64,000 bases of DNA from contig NZ_CP012099.1 in NCBI RefSeq assembly GCF_001182785.1, positions 3,160,501 to 3,224,500 on the forward strand, read 5' to 3'. The position numbers and the translations under genes were made by a program. Below, piece by piece: positions 37,583 through 47,637 of the stretch. Source of the stretch: Bacillus thuringiensis. Its GTDB lineage: Bacteria > Bacillota > Bacilli > Bacillales > Bacillaceae_G. The notes below the pieces were generated by a model. It saw only the letters and a program-made list of their open reading frames with translations, did not search any database and was not told where the DNA came from. Each line of letters begins with the position of its first letter. The first letter of the stretch is position 1.

Positions 37583-39280
37583 TTAAATATAAGCTGCTTT
37601 AAAGGCTTGTTGGACAGCTTGTACTTCTAATGAGTCTTTACCATATAAGTTCGTTGCTACACGAATACAAGCTTCTTTTAATTCTTTAAAGTTAGAAGTC
37701 ATATTTAATTCATCCGTATTTGCATAATAGAAAATATCAAACATTTTATCTTCTCCAATGCCATGTACGTTTACTCCATTATGGTTTCCACCACTAGCAA
37801 TCAAGTAAGCTACTTTATTAATAATGCTAGAGTTCGTGTGTACACCACCATGATCGTGGTCAGCATCGATAGGTAAGTTATTATAATGTCTATAGTCCTC
37901 CGGATATCTAGAAGAGATAGATGATGGGTTTTTCATATCTCTAAAAATACGACCTGATTGTTCTCCCATTGTCCAATTGAACTTTCCGTTATTGGCATAC
38001 TTTTCAACTGCTACTCCTAAAATATCAGATAGAGCCTCATTAATGGCACCAGCTTCTCCTGCGTACTCAAGTCCAGACTCATTTCTTGTAACCGCGTGTG
38101 TAAATTCATGTCCTGCCACATCAAATGCTCTAACAATTGGATCTCCGTATACTAGCATAGCTCCATTACTAAATGCATTAAACCACTGCTTAGGATTTCC
38201 TTTATTCGTACCATTTGTGTTCCAACCATGAACGACAGAAATTACTTTTTGCCCATTATTATCAAAGCTGTTACGGCCATATTTTTCTTGATAAAAATCA
38301 TATACTTTCGTTGCTAAATAATGGGCACTAACTGCTTTAGGATCTGTAAAATTTGTAGAATTACTTGTTACTAAATCATCGAGATACCCCCATACATTTC
38401 TTCTATAATTATTATAATCTTTATAATTAGCAGTATATGTTTCAATTCCCTTACCACGAGAATAATCTGCCAGCATGTACGTTCCATCACTTCGCTGCGT
38501 AATTCCAAACGTACGATTAATACCTAAGTCATCTTTTCCTGTACCTGTTAATTTTGAAGGATCTTGTGATTTATTTGCTGTCACAGATTGGACAATACTA
38601 CTATCTACTTGTATACCCAATTTTTGAACGAGTTCTTTTAATAGATTTCCACCAAAAGCATCAATTAATACTGTACCAGATACATATTCAGGTGTAGATG
38701 CACTAAAAGTAATTTGATATGCGTTTGTAGCTTTATTTGTATTTTCATCTACATATACCACTTGTTTAATTTCTGGTTCTTCAATAAATGTGAGATCATT
38801 TCCATAGATGTTGAAAAGCTGTTTCTTTGCATCCTCTTCTGATAAAGTAATAGGTTGTTTCAAATCTTCCTGTTGTTGTAGATCTTGGGCACTATCCCCC
38901 GAAACGCTCGTAAGTACACCATCATCATTAATATGTGCTGTTAGTTGATATCCGTATACATCACGTCCTTCATACGTTTGTTGAAGACGTACCAATGTAG
39001 TACCATCATAAGATTTACGACTTTGCGTAACATTATAATTAACTTTGGATTCCGTATTAACTTGCTTTGATGATAATGCTTGTTCTGTTTTTCCTTTTAG
39101 TGCATCCTTTGCTACATTTTCTGCCGAATTTTGAGAAGGTGCTGTTAAATTACCTGTTCGGAACGTATCTTCCTTTGTTTCCACTTTTAAATCTTCTGTT
39201 TCCGCATGTACTCCTCCAGAGGGCATAATCGCCGATAACACCACACCTGTAGTTAAACCTACCTTTACGAAATTATTCAT
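37583..39280 (-). CDS. Bacillolysin-type neutral protease (M4 family)
   Basis: 565-residue secreted thermolysin-type zinc protease. Signal peptide at about residues 1-26 (ending GGVHAE), then FTP and PepSY propeptide domains (about 60-210), and the M4 catalytic domain. The zinc motif is HEFTH (391-395) with the third ligand in GAINEALSD (about 411-419); the second catalytic His is in DHDHGGVHTNS (about 474-484). Size and N-terminus are closest to the cereus-group NprB-type proteins. ATG after a weak upstream site, AAGGAGT. Makes it a likely exported virulence or nutrient protease; placed next to the M60 protease. Confidence 0.95.
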   Translation of the reverse strand: MNNFVKVGLTTGVVLSAIMPSGGVHAETEDLKVETKEDTFRTGNLTAPSQNSAENVAKDALKGKTEQALSSKQVNTESKVNYNVTQSRKSYDGTTLVRLQQTYEGRDVYGYQLTAHINDDGVLTSVSGDSAQDLQQQEDLKQPITLSEEDAKKQLFNIYGNDLTFIEEPEIKQVVYVDENTNKATNAYQITFSASTPEYVSGTVLIDAFGGNLLKELVQKLGIQVDSSIVQSVTANKSQDPSKLTGTGKDDLGINRTFGITQRSDGTYMLADYSRGKGIETYTANYKDYNNYRRNVWGYLDDLVTSNSTNFTDPKAVSAHYLATKVYDFYQEKYGRNSFDNNGQKVISVVHGWNTNGTNKGNPKQWFNAFSNGAMLVYGDPIVRAFDVAGHEFTHAVTRNESGLEYAGEAGAINEALSDILGVAVEKYANNGKFNWTMGEQSGRIFRDMKNPSSISSRYPEDYRHYNNLPIDADHDHGGVHTNSSIINKVAYLIASGGNHNGVNVHGIGEDKMFDIFYYANTDELNMTSNFKELKEACIRVATNLYGKDSLEVQAVQQAFKAAYI

Positions 39281-39447
39281 ACTCTTACTCCTTTATAATC
39301 TTATTATTAAGTTAAATAAATGTTATTTAGAATTGGAAACATAGATATTTCAAACTATCTATGTTTATCTACTGTTTATGAATTGTGATTCCTCATAATA
39401 TAGATAGATTGCGTCGTTACTTTTAGATTCATTTCATTTCTCAAAAA

Positions 39448-41675
39448 TTACTCATTATATAAGCTATCTTTATATTTATTTATATACGTTATTTTTTGTG
39501 GTTCTGATAACATATTTATCGCCATCCACACATTCTTTTTCATTTCTAATTTTTGCATTGGTATCTCTTTTAAAACTGGATTACCTATAATTTCTTCCAT
39601 TTCTTCATCAATTCTTTGCATAAGATTTTCTTCTGGATTATTTTTCAAATAAGTATTTTTCAATCCCCATTTTGTCATTATAAATTCATTCGTTTTATTC
39701 ATAGGATTAATAATAGTAGCTGTACTAGTTAATCGTTTTTTTATTTCATCATGATAGATTTTAATTCTATATCCTTCTTTTAGTGAAATGCTATCGTTTA
39801 CTATCGTTACATTTGTTCCTTCCATTTCCTTCGTATAAATTTTTCTCCCTTATCATTAAACACCTCTATTGATGCGTATTTTTCATCTGTATAATAGCTA
39901 TGAGGAGTTTTAGTAGTAACCGTAAAAACAGCTTGCTTTTGCTCTAAGTCTGTATTTAATTCGGCAAACTGGTCATCTCCTAATCCTAGGAATTGAATTG
40001 TTTGATTTACCAACTTACTCACTTTCATTTCGTTAACATCAATCGTTAGACTATTATCTTTTTCTTTTACATAGGCATAATACGAACTAAAATGGTACAT
40101 ACTATCCGTTTTCCCACCTGAAATTTCAACTGTATAAACTCCATTTGGTACGTCTTGTAAATTGATATCTGTTGTTTCAATTGTTTTCTCTTGAACAACT
40201 GTATTCCCTTCTTTTAATTTAATTTTTCCCCCTTTCAATGTATCTATTTCATTTGTATTTAAATGGATATGCAAATTCCCTTTTAGCCCAAGTGAAGCAA
40301 TTTGCTGATTTGTAACTATTTCAAAGTTGGAGTTTATCGTAATATCAGAATCAACTAGAGCTCTCGCTTTAGCTAATTGTGATTCAGGCACTATATAGGC
40401 TAAAGACGTAACAGCCGGATAACCTTTCGCCCTATTTATCTCTACTTGTTTATTATTAAGCTTAAAGCCCCATCTTTCAAACACGGGTGTAAAATCAACT
40501 TGTCCATTCTCACTATAATACTGATTCATTAAATCCGGTAAAGAATGATCATCCTTTTTGAAAGCAGCATTGCTAGCTAGTTTTCGATAACCTTGATACA
40601 TTTTTGCAAAAGCTTCATCACCAGCTTTTTGTTTCGCCATCGTTAAAAGAATAAGTTTTTGTCGTAAATCTAAATCATCATAATTTTTATTTTCTTTCAT
40701 TAAAGCATTATATAAATTCCGTTCTACTTGTTCCTTTTTCCCGAAATTAAACAACCAACCAACTTGATCTGCTTTTTTTCCATATTTACTATATTGATAT
40801 TGAGCACCGAATAGATTATTAGAAACTTCTCCTGTAAATATTCCTTGATTATCAAAACCAGCTTGGTATCCGTGAGCGATTTCATGTAAAGTTCCCCAAC
40901 TTAGTTTATCTAACCACATTTTTGTACTATCTGAACTATTCGCTGTCCAATTTGTGCCATAATAGGCACCGCCAGCACCAGATATATCTGCTTTTAAAAA
41001 ATAACGATTTTGACTTTTTTTATTTTCAACCGCTGAACCATCTAAACCAATAATTGAATCATACATCGCAAAAATATCTTCATAATACGCAATTAACTCA
41101 TCCAATGATTGAAAATCTTTTAAAGACCTTACTATTTCTTTATCTTTTTTAGGTATAAATAATTGAAAACTCTCCCCTTGAAGTAACGCATACTCTCCAT
41201 CAAATTGATCCCATGTACTAAAAAATTGAGATACACTTCCTTGTTGTTTATAAATGGGAAGAGGTTTAGTAGCACTTTCATTCCCTACTTGGTACTCAAG
41301 TACAGCGTGCTCTTCACCATACGGAGTATCTATGAAAGGAACTAAAGGCGTATCACCTTGAATGGTAATCCATTCATTTCCTACTTGTATGGATTTTTCA
41401 TTTTTAGAGTCATTAGACAATAAACGTAATGTTAATTTGTCTTTAAAATTAGGATTCGTTTGTCTTACCTTTAATGGTGTATTTCTCTGCAAAATAAATC
41501 CTAAATCTTGTCGATCGTGATATTTACCCTTACTTATGCCCGCCTGAAATATCCAAGTAGGCTCTTCTAAACTAGTAATTTCTTTTACATTTATTCGTTC
41601 ATCAGCATGTAAGTGTATATTTCCTATTAGGAAAAACATTGTATACATTATGCCTATAACAAGTAACCTTTTCAT
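39448..41675 (-). pseudogene. Enhancin-like M60 metalloprotease, frameshifted
   Basis: Read in two frames. The first part (39807-41675) has a signal peptide, a mucin-binding-type N-terminal region and the M60 zinc motif LHEIAHGYQAGFD (HEIAH at about 266-270, with a downstream Glu), and ends abruptly RRKWKEQM. The second part (39448-39825) continues with the family's C-terminal MEGTNVTIVNDSISLKEGYRIKIYHD. A run of five A at 39840-39844 (T on the plus strand) must be six to join them as GEKIYTKEMEG. The intact form would be about 742 residues. Either a natural homopolymer slip or a sequencing error. Start ATG at 41675, eight bases after AAGGAG. Confidence 0.87.
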
Positions 41676-41681
41676 TTGCAT

Positions 41682-42033
41682 ATCTCCTTTTCTATTTTTT
41701 TATATACAAAATACAATAAAACAAATTCCTCCTTCCTCACTTATAATTATGGGCAGCAAGTTATTTATCAGTGTAATTATTATAGTTACATTAATTCATG
41801 ATTATCAATCATTTAATGTATGTAATTTTGCATATATGAATATTTTGTGATAACTTCCGAAATATCGTATAATGATCAATATTTTTTTCATACATTATTC
41901 AATAAAAAAACACGAAGACCCTTAAGTCTTCATGTTTTTATACTTGTGATTGAATTAATTACTAAAATCTTTTTAATCGCGAAAAATCAATTATTTTTAG
42001 GCTGATAGCCGTACCTAAACTTTTACGATTTAC
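41682..42033. other. 352-bp spacer
   Basis: Between M60 and the chemoreceptor. Apart from the terminator at 41905-41939, AT-rich, nothing visible. Confidence 0.5.
41905..41939. terminator. Terminator between the M60 gene and the chemoreceptor
   Basis: AAAAAACACGAAGAC pairs with GTCTTCATGTTTTT (one mismatch on plus, a wobble on minus). Most useful for the minus-strand chemoreceptor gene. Confidence 0.8.
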
Positions 42034-43773
42034 TCATCCTTTTTGTTCTGTAATATTAAATTTTGAAACCAATTCCGTTAATTCTTCTACCTTTTCTTTC
42101 ATTTTGTTGGATTGAATTGATATTTGTTCAATTGATACGACCTGTGATTGAATTGACTTTACTGTTTGAAGAGTCTCCTTCTTTACATCTGTTGCAGTTT
42201 CAGAAACTAGCGAAAGAGAAGCATTTACTTCTTCTGTACCAGCAGACATCTCTTCTGTCGCTGCGGATACTTCTTGAATTTGACCTGTAATTTTATCAAT
42301 ATCTCTCATAATAGACAAGAATGTTTGATTCGCTTTGTGAGCAGCTTCTTTTCCTTCTACTGCCTTTTGTTGTCCTTTTTGCATGACATTAACTGTATCT
42401 TGGGTATCTTTTTGAATGGATTTTATTAAATGATTAACTTCTTTTGCAGATTCTTTAGATTGCTCAGCCAAGTCTCGAACTTCTGCGGCAACCACTGCAA
42501 ATCCTTTCCCATTCTCTCCAGCACGTGCCGCTTCAATAGCAGCATTTAAGGCAAGAAGGTTCGTTTGTTCGGCTATATTAGTAATTGCAGCGAGAGCTGT
42601 ATCAATCTGTTGTGTACGTGTAACAAGTTTATTTATTACTTTTGATGTTTCCTCGACAACATCATGCACACTGTTCATTTGAAGAATAGAGTGATTTATC
42701 ACTTCACTACCGATATTTATTCGTTCTGTAGTCGTTACTGCTACCTCAGCGACTACTGCTGAAGATTCAGCTACAGTTTGCACCCCAGTTGTAATTTCTT
42801 CCATTGAGGATGAGCTCTCCTGAATACTAGTTACTTGTCCTTCTATTTTTGTTTTTACTTCTAAAACAGTCTGTACAACCTCAGTTGAAATATTAGATGC
42901 TCGCTTTGTATCTTGTAATACGCCCTCTGTAGAAGAAATAACCTCTTGTGTTGTCATTTTAACATTCGCAATTAATTGTTGAAGGTTATCTAACATACTA
43001 TTAAAAGACTGGACAATATGTCCTAACTCATTATTTGCTTTATAAGGAGTACGTGTTGTTAAATCTCCAGCTGCTACTTTTTCCATATCATTTTGTAGTA
43101 ACGCAAGTGGTTTTCGGATAGTTAATTTAATAATATATCCAATGAATATAATTATTAAAATTGCTAAAATCGAAATACTAACAAACATTATCATTGTATT
43201 TTGAGCACCATTATTATTTTCCTTTTGTAAAAACTCTGCATTATTACTATTATATATAATCAATTCACGAATTGATTTAATTGATTTTTGCATATTAGGT
43301 TCAATCTCTTTTAAGTAATATGCATATGCTTCCTCATTATTAGATTTCCCTAATTCTTGCGCTTTCTTCATTTGAGTTCTTAATTCATTAAATGTTTCAT
43401 GAAACGTGTTATATACTTCTTTTTCTTTAGTAGAAATAACTTTAGCCTCAAACTGCTTTAAAAGATGATCATTTTCCTTACGAATTCCATCCATTTCTCT
43501 TATTAATTCGTTCATTCTTTTTTCATCTTTTGATAACATTATTTCCATAAAGTTCATATTAACGTGATAAAAATTAGATTCTACAATCCCAATCCACTCA
43601 ATTGGTAGTAAATTATCCTCATACATATTAGAGGAAGTATTTTTCCCTCTTTCTAATCCCCAAAACCCTATTAGGGATAATACTATACATGCAATACTTG
43701 ATATAGTTATTAATATGTTTAGTTTTGTACCAACCTTACTGTTTCTTAATAATTCCAATTCCATATTCTCCAT
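42034..43773 (-). CDS. Methyl-accepting chemotaxis protein
   Basis: 579 residues. Two membrane helices at about 17-40 and 190-212 frame an extracellular four-helix-bundle sensor of about 150 residues (4HB_MCP type). Then HAMP (213-266) and the cytoplasmic signalling domain with the conserved hairpin tip [39 protein letters not shown] (about 400-440). Ligand unknown. Transduces signals to CheA/CheW. The start is uncertain (ATG at 43773 without a clear ribosome site; ATG three codons later also possible). Confidence 0.93.
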   Translation of the reverse strand: MENMELELLRNSKVGTKLNILITISSIACIVLSLIGFWGLERGKNTSSNMYEDNLLPIEWIGIVESNFYHVNMNFMEIMLSKDEKRMNELIREMDGIRKENDHLLKQFEAKVISTKEKEVYNTFHETFNELRTQMKKAQELGKSNNEEAYAYYLKEIEPNMQKSIKSIRELIIYNSNNAEFLQKENNNGAQNTMIMFVSISILAILIIIFIGYIIKLTIRKPLALLQNDMEKVAAGDLTTRTPYKANNELGHIVQSFNSMLDNLQQLIANVKMTTQEVISSTEGVLQDTKRASNISTEVVQTVLEVKTKIEGQVTSIQESSSSMEEITTGVQTVAESSAVVAEVAVTTTERINIGSEVINHSILQMNSVHDVVEETSKVINKLVTRTQQIDTALAAITNIAEQTNLLALNAAIEAARAGENGKGFAVVAAEVRDLAEQSKESAKEVNHLIKSIQKDTQDTVNVMQKGQQKAVEGKEAAHKANQTFLSIMRDIDKITGQIQEVSAATEEMSAGTEEVNASLSLVSETATDVKKETLQTVKSIQSQVVSIEQISIQSNKMKEKVEELTELVSKFNITEQKG

Positions 43774-44128
43774 TCTAATATATAGTTTAAGTAATGTATT
43801 TTATAATAAGAATCCAAAAATTACGATGTTTATTTTGCGATATGCAATTTTGCATATCATCAACTACTAAATCAAAATAATCTAACATTGTAATTTTAGT
43901 TTTCCAAAAATTCATGATTATGAACACACCCCATTAAATCTTGAACTTCTCATCCAAAATATCCACAAATATTGTGGCACCAGGGGAACCCATCATTGAT
44001 ATATAAATTATACTTCCATACAAGACTAGCTTAAAAATATTTTTCTTATTGCTCATTTTTCTATTTTCTCTCTATTAGAAGTACTCCTAGTACATCACAC
44101 TAATAAAAACGATAGTATTAAAAAAATA
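43774..44128. other. 355-bp spacer upstream of the chemoreceptor
   Basis: AT-rich. A short open fragment ending ATIVAPGEPIIDI-type (near 43960-44010) looks like a gene relic but has no start or ribosome site and I do not name it. The terminator of the HAD gene lies beyond, at 44129-44157. Confidence 0.4.
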
Positions 44129-44157
44129 AGGAAAGACATAACACCCATGTCTTTCCT
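44129..44157 (-). terminator. Terminator of the HAD nucleotidase gene
   Basis: AGGAAAGACAT and ATGTCTTTCCT pair around a seven-base loop, followed on the minus strand by TTATTTTTTT. Confidence 0.85.
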
Positions 44158-44213
44158 CTAAAATTGTAATACTCAATATGCTCTTAGCTCTATTTGATTT
44201 TCTAGTTAAATCC

Positions 44214-44783
44214 TTACATATCTTTCTTTATAATATCCCCTAACTCTGTCCAACTTGTAATACGCGGGATATTGAGATGTTGATTGTAAGAAGTAGTTTT
44301 TGCATACACTTTTATTGGCTTTCCTATTAACGTTTCTAAGACAGCTGGCTTATCATCAAAGAAATAGTTTAATTTTATTTCTTGTATGAAGTGTATTTTT
44401 TCTTCATCCCTCATTCCATAGAAAAAGCGATCTTCATGTACCGGAAACCCTTGTTCTATTAACCATTTTTTTGTTTGCTCTCCATGTTCTTTAGGTCGCG
44501 CCGTTATATAGTATATTTCATGCCCTTGTCTTTCTAATTCTTGTAAGGTCTCTATTGCATATGGAAACGGTGAACAAGAAGTATAATAAATCTCATCCAG
44601 CAAACTATTCCACATCTGACTGCCTTCCTCGGAAGTCATGCCAAATGCTTCATGAATTTCAATTGTTTTTAAAGTATGAAATACATCCAAACCTACTTTT
44701 TTGTTTAATTTTTTGTTATATAAATGAAAAGCATGCTGTCTTAAATCAATTAACGTATCATCGATATCAAATCCAAACTTCAC
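44214..44783 (-). CDS. HAD-family 5'-nucleotidase-like phosphatase
   Basis: 189 residues with the HAD pattern: motif I FGFDIDDTLIDL (residues 3-14, catalytic D6/D8), motif II YYITARPKEH (about 91-100), motif IV NYFFDDKPAV (about 140-149). Resembles the NT5C/YqfW type deoxynucleotidases. Cytosolic. ATG after a GGAGCG site. It is downstream of the ribA-ribD pair by 60 bp, in the same direction, and could remove phosphate from a riboflavin intermediate, since ribD products need a phosphatase; that is a guess. Confidence 0.87.
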   Translation of the reverse strand: MKFGFDIDDTLIDLRQHAFHLYNKKLNKKVGLDVFHTLKTIEIHEAFGMTSEEGSQMWNSLLDEIYYTSCSPFPYAIETLQELERQGHEIYYITARPKEHGEQTKKWLIEQGFPVHEDRFFYGMRDEEKIHFIQEIKLNYFFDDKPAVLETLIGKPIKVYAKTTSYNQHLNIPRITSWTELGDIIKKDM

Positions 44784-44843
44784 TCTTCATCGCTCCTTTC
44801 TGTACTTCATTTATTGAAAAATATAAGTATTTTTTTATTCTCC

Positions 44844-45947
44844 TTATTCCTCTTCTTTGCGATATTTTGGATAGCCAATAAATCTATAATCTTTTCCAAC
44901 CTGGGTAAAGGATATGTCCTTAAACTCAATCGCATCTTGCATTTTAGCAATACCAGCACCCTCTACAAAGCTAGGCGCCATTCTACCCCCAATAATTTTA
45001 GGTGCAATATATAAAATAAGTTTATCTATTAATTTATTTTCAATAAACGAAGCATTTACCTCTCCACCACCTTCAATAAGTAGGGAGGAGACTCCTTTTT
45101 GCCCTAAAACATCAAGCATTTCATGTAAGTTTATATGCTTTTCTCCGCTAGTAACAAATACTTTGACTCCTGCATTTTCTAATGCTTTCTTTTTTTCCGC
45201 TGCATGATTACTTGTTGTAAATATCCAGATAGGAGCTTCTCCATCTGTAACAACGTTAGCTTCCATCGGTATACGTAATGTTGAGTCCAATATAACTCGA
45301 ATTGGATTTCTTCCATTTGGAATACGCGTTGTCAATGATGGATTATCCTTTTGTACAGTATTCGCTCCTACTAAAATAGCCGCATTTTCGTTTCGTATTT
45401 GGTGTACTTCCTGTCTTGCTTCTGTAGATGTAATCCACTTACTATCCGATAAAGAAGTAGCAATTTTCCCATCTAATGTAATTCCTGATTTAATCGTTAC
45501 AAATGGACGCTTTGTCAAAATATATTTATTAAAGACCTCATTCATCTTTTTAGATTCTTCTTCACACACTCCCACAAGCACTTCAATACCGGCATCTTGT
45601 AGAATTTTAATTCCACGGCCAGAAACAAGTGGATTTGGATCAAGTGTAGCAACTACTACCCTCTTAATTCCTGCTTGTACAATTGCCTCTGCACAAGGGC
45701 CTGTTCTTCCATGATGAGAACAAGGTTCAAGAGTTACATAAATTGTACCACCACGGGCCTGTTCTCCCGCCATACGTATCGCATGTATTTCGGCATGTGG
45801 TTCTCCAGCCTTCATGTGTGCTCCAATCCCTACAATTCGATTATCATTTACAATTACAGATCCGACCAATGGATTAGGAGTGGTTTGTCCCTTCATAGCC
45901 TTGGCATTTTCTAATGCTAGCTTCATATACAATTCATGCTCAAGCAT
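44844..45947 (-). CDS. ribD: Riboflavin biosynthesis deaminase/reductase
   Basis: 367 residues from the ATG at 45947, which follows GAGGGGGA; the longer frame beyond it has no site. Deaminase domain with HAEIHA (about 50-55) and PCSHHGRTGPCAEA (zinc Cys, with the usual PPC changed to GPC), then the reductase domain from about residue 145 with IKSGITLDGKIA and NPIRVILDSTLR. Converts the ring-opened GTP product to 5-amino-6-ribitylamino-uracil phosphate. The ATG lies eight bases inside the ribA gene's end, so the two are translationally coupled. Confidence 0.95.
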   Translation of the reverse strand: MLEHELYMKLALENAKAMKGQTTPNPLVGSVIVNDNRIVGIGAHMKAGEPHAEIHAIRMAGEQARGGTIYVTLEPCSHHGRTGPCAEAIVQAGIKRVVVATLDPNPLVSGRGIKILQDAGIEVLVGVCEEESKKMNEVFNKYILTKRPFVTIKSGITLDGKIATSLSDSKWITSTEARQEVHQIRNENAAILVGANTVQKDNPSLTTRIPNGRNPIRVILDSTLRIPMEANVVTDGEAPIWIFTTSNHAAEKKKALENAGVKVFVTSGEKHINLHEMLDVLGQKGVSSLLIEGGGEVNASFIENKLIDKLILYIAPKIIGGRMAPSFVEGAGIAKMQDAIEFKDISFTQVGKDYRFIGYPKYRKEEE

Positions 45948-46677
45948 GTAAGTGTCCCCCCTCAAAATGTCCAGAACGCTGAACCTTCGTTTGCAAATAT
46001 TTCTCATTAAACTCTGAGACATCACCCCATAACGGTTCACGACTTGTAACATTTAATCCAGCTTTTTGTAACGCTTCTAATTTTTTCGGATTGTTTGTAA
46101 TAAGTTTTACAGGTTTTGAGCGTAGCGCTTTTAATACTTCAATTGTGTCATCGTAATTTCGAATATCATCTTCAAAACCTAGGTTCAGATTGGCTTCCAC
46201 TGTATCTAACCCATTTTCTTGCAAGAGATACGTCATCGCTTTACTAAACAAGCCAATTCCTCTTCCTTCATGATTCGCTAAGTAAAATAAAGCACCTGAA
46301 CCATGTTCTGTAATCATTTGTAAAGACTGCTTTAATTGGAATCCACAATCACAACGTTTACTACCAAAGATGTCACCAGTGTGACAAATACTATGCATAC
46401 GAATTAGGGCATCTTCAGAATTCTTAAAATCACCATACACAAGCACACTAGATTGCTGCATATCAGCTAAATTAATAGATGAAAGCTTTTCAATAATTCC
46501 TTCTACACTATTTGTAACCTCACTACATTGCAACCAAGAATACCATTGGAAAACTTTAGTCTCCCCATATAAATTAATTGGCAATTTGATAGGACCTACT
46601 AAATAAATATCCTTTCCATCTTGATGTATAAATTGAATTTTATCTTCTAACATATGAATTGTATCTGTTGTAACCAT
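45940..46677 (-). CDS. ribA: GTP cyclohydrolase II
   Basis: 245 residues from the ATG at 46677 (AGGAGG site five bases before; the frame extends further without one). The zinc site is CHTGDIFGSKRCDCGFQL with three Cys, the GTP/catalytic motif HEGRGIGL, and NPKKLEALQKAG near the C-terminus. It makes the first pyrimidine intermediate of riboflavin. A monofunctional ribA without the usual fused RibB (DHBP synthase). It is outside a full rib operon and lacks an FMN riboswitch; an HxlR gene lies divergent. Confidence 0.94.
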   Translation of the reverse strand: MVTTDTIHMLEDKIQFIHQDGKDIYLVGPIKLPINLYGETKVFQWYSWLQCSEVTNSVEGIIEKLSSINLADMQQSSVLVYGDFKNSEDALIRMHSICHTGDIFGSKRCDCGFQLKQSLQMITEHGSGALFYLANHEGRGIGLFSKAMTYLLQENGLDTVEANLNLGFEDDIRNYDDTIEVLKALRSKPVKLITNNPKKLEALQKAGLNVTSREPLWGDVSEFNEKYLQTKVQRSGHFEGGHLHA

Positions 46678-46722
46678 TAGGTACCTCCTAGTATAGAGAA
46701 TCTCTAAAAAATTCTCTTCCAT

Positions 46723-46981
46723 TGTTATATTTTTTATTGTTTAACTTACACAGCGTAAGTGTTTTTACAGATGATATTCTTTTTTCTCTCAGCTTATATG
46801 CAATATGTATCATTACAACCTTGGCTATTTAAAGAAAAGAATTCCAGTTACATAAAACAACTTAGTTACTTTATGTAAGTGAGTATACATTCGTAATTAA
46901 TTTACGTCAAGTAATTAATTATAAAAATATTTGTTACTAACTGTAAGATGTTATATAATTTATTTTAGGAGGTGAAGGAAA
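46723..46981. promoter_or_regulatory. Divergent ribA / HxlR control region
   Basis: Contains two inverted repeats of the same half site: ACTTAC/GTAAGT at 46744-46760 and TTACTTTATGTAAGT at about 46867-46881. These are candidate HxlR binding sites on both promoters. No RFN (FMN riboswitch) motif was found. Confidence 0.45.
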
Positions 46982-47299
46982 ATGAATGATTCTACATTAT
47001 GCCCTCGCTTTGAAAAAGGAATGAAATTTTTTAGTCAACGATGGACAGCACTGATTATTTATCAACTTTTCTCTGGATCTCAGCGCTTTTGTACACTTGA
47101 ATCTTCTCTTCCTGTTAGCGGAAGATTACTTTCAGAAAGATTGAAGGAATTAGAACTAGAAGGAATTGTCGAACGTAAAGTCTTTCCTGAGACACCAGTT
47201 CGTATAGAATATTCTTTAACTCAAAAAGGATTTGCTTTAGAAGCTATTATTCGCGGAATAGAAGAATGGTCACAGGAATGGATAGAACTTGAGGAATAA
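46982..47299 (+). CDS. HxlR family redox-type regulator
   Basis: 105 residues, winged helix typical of HxlR: LSERLKELELEGIVERK (about 59-75), ETPVRIEYSLTQKG. It has Cys7 in STLCPRFEKG and Cys37, resembling the two-cysteine arrangement of the disulfide-sensing HypR (Cys14/Cys49); reactive electrophile or disulfide sensing is inferred. It is divergent from ribA-ribD and close to a nitroreductase at 47638, the type of gene HypR controls. AGGAGGTG precedes the ATG. Confidence 0.92.
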   Translation: MNDSTLCPRFEKGMKFFSQRWTALIIYQLFSGSQRFCTLESSLPVSGRLLSERLKELELEGIVERKVFPETPVRIEYSLTQKGFALEAIIRGIEEWSQEWIELEE

Positions 47300-47355
47300 C
47301 ATAAAAGCTTTTTCGTATATAGTTTTAAGTAATCAAATTACAGATACCTATTATT

Positions 47356-47398
47356 AAAACGCTAGTTTTTCAAGCATTTATGAAAAGCTAGCGTTTTT
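47356..47398. terminator. Terminator of the HxlR gene
   Basis: AAAACGCTAGTTTTT pairs with AAAAGCTAGCGTTTT (one wobble), followed by six T. Confidence 0.85.
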
Positions 47399-47575
47399 TA
47401 ATGAATAAAATTAAATTTAAGAAATGAAACAAGATGATCAAACCGATCACCTTGTTCCTTTAAAGATTAAAATAGTGATTTTAACAACTTTTATTAATAC
47501 ATACTCGATTAACAGAAATAATAAATAGAATTTTTGTAACTAAACAGTTTTATTTTCGCAATACAGTTATCTTAT

Positions 47576-47620
47576 CCCGCTATTTGCGGACAGTAAGACC
47601 ACCACTGATTAAATTTCCAT
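47576..47620 (-). mobile_element. bcr1-like repeat, 45-bp deletion form
   Basis: Reverse orientation: TTAT flank, then CCCGC-TATTTGCGGACAGTAAGACC and CCACTGATTAAATTTCCAT, then TTTAT. Same kind of internal loss as the copy at 36981. Confidence 0.7.
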
Positions 47621-47637
47621 TTTATTGCATTTGAATA

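Larger units (their letters stand above)
47300..47637. other. 338-bp spacer with terminator and bcr1-like relic
   Basis: Holds the terminator at 47356-47398, a second imperfect hairpin AACAAGATGATC/GATCACCTTGTT at 47429-47455, and the 45-bp bcr1-like repeat at 47576. No ORF. Confidence 0.5.

Noticed and set aside
43960..44010. Plus-strand fragment STNIVAPGEPIIDI
   Set aside because: No start, no homology I can name, 16 residues; probably chance.
46723..46981. FMN riboswitch before ribA
   Set aside because: The conserved RFN segments are absent from this leader.
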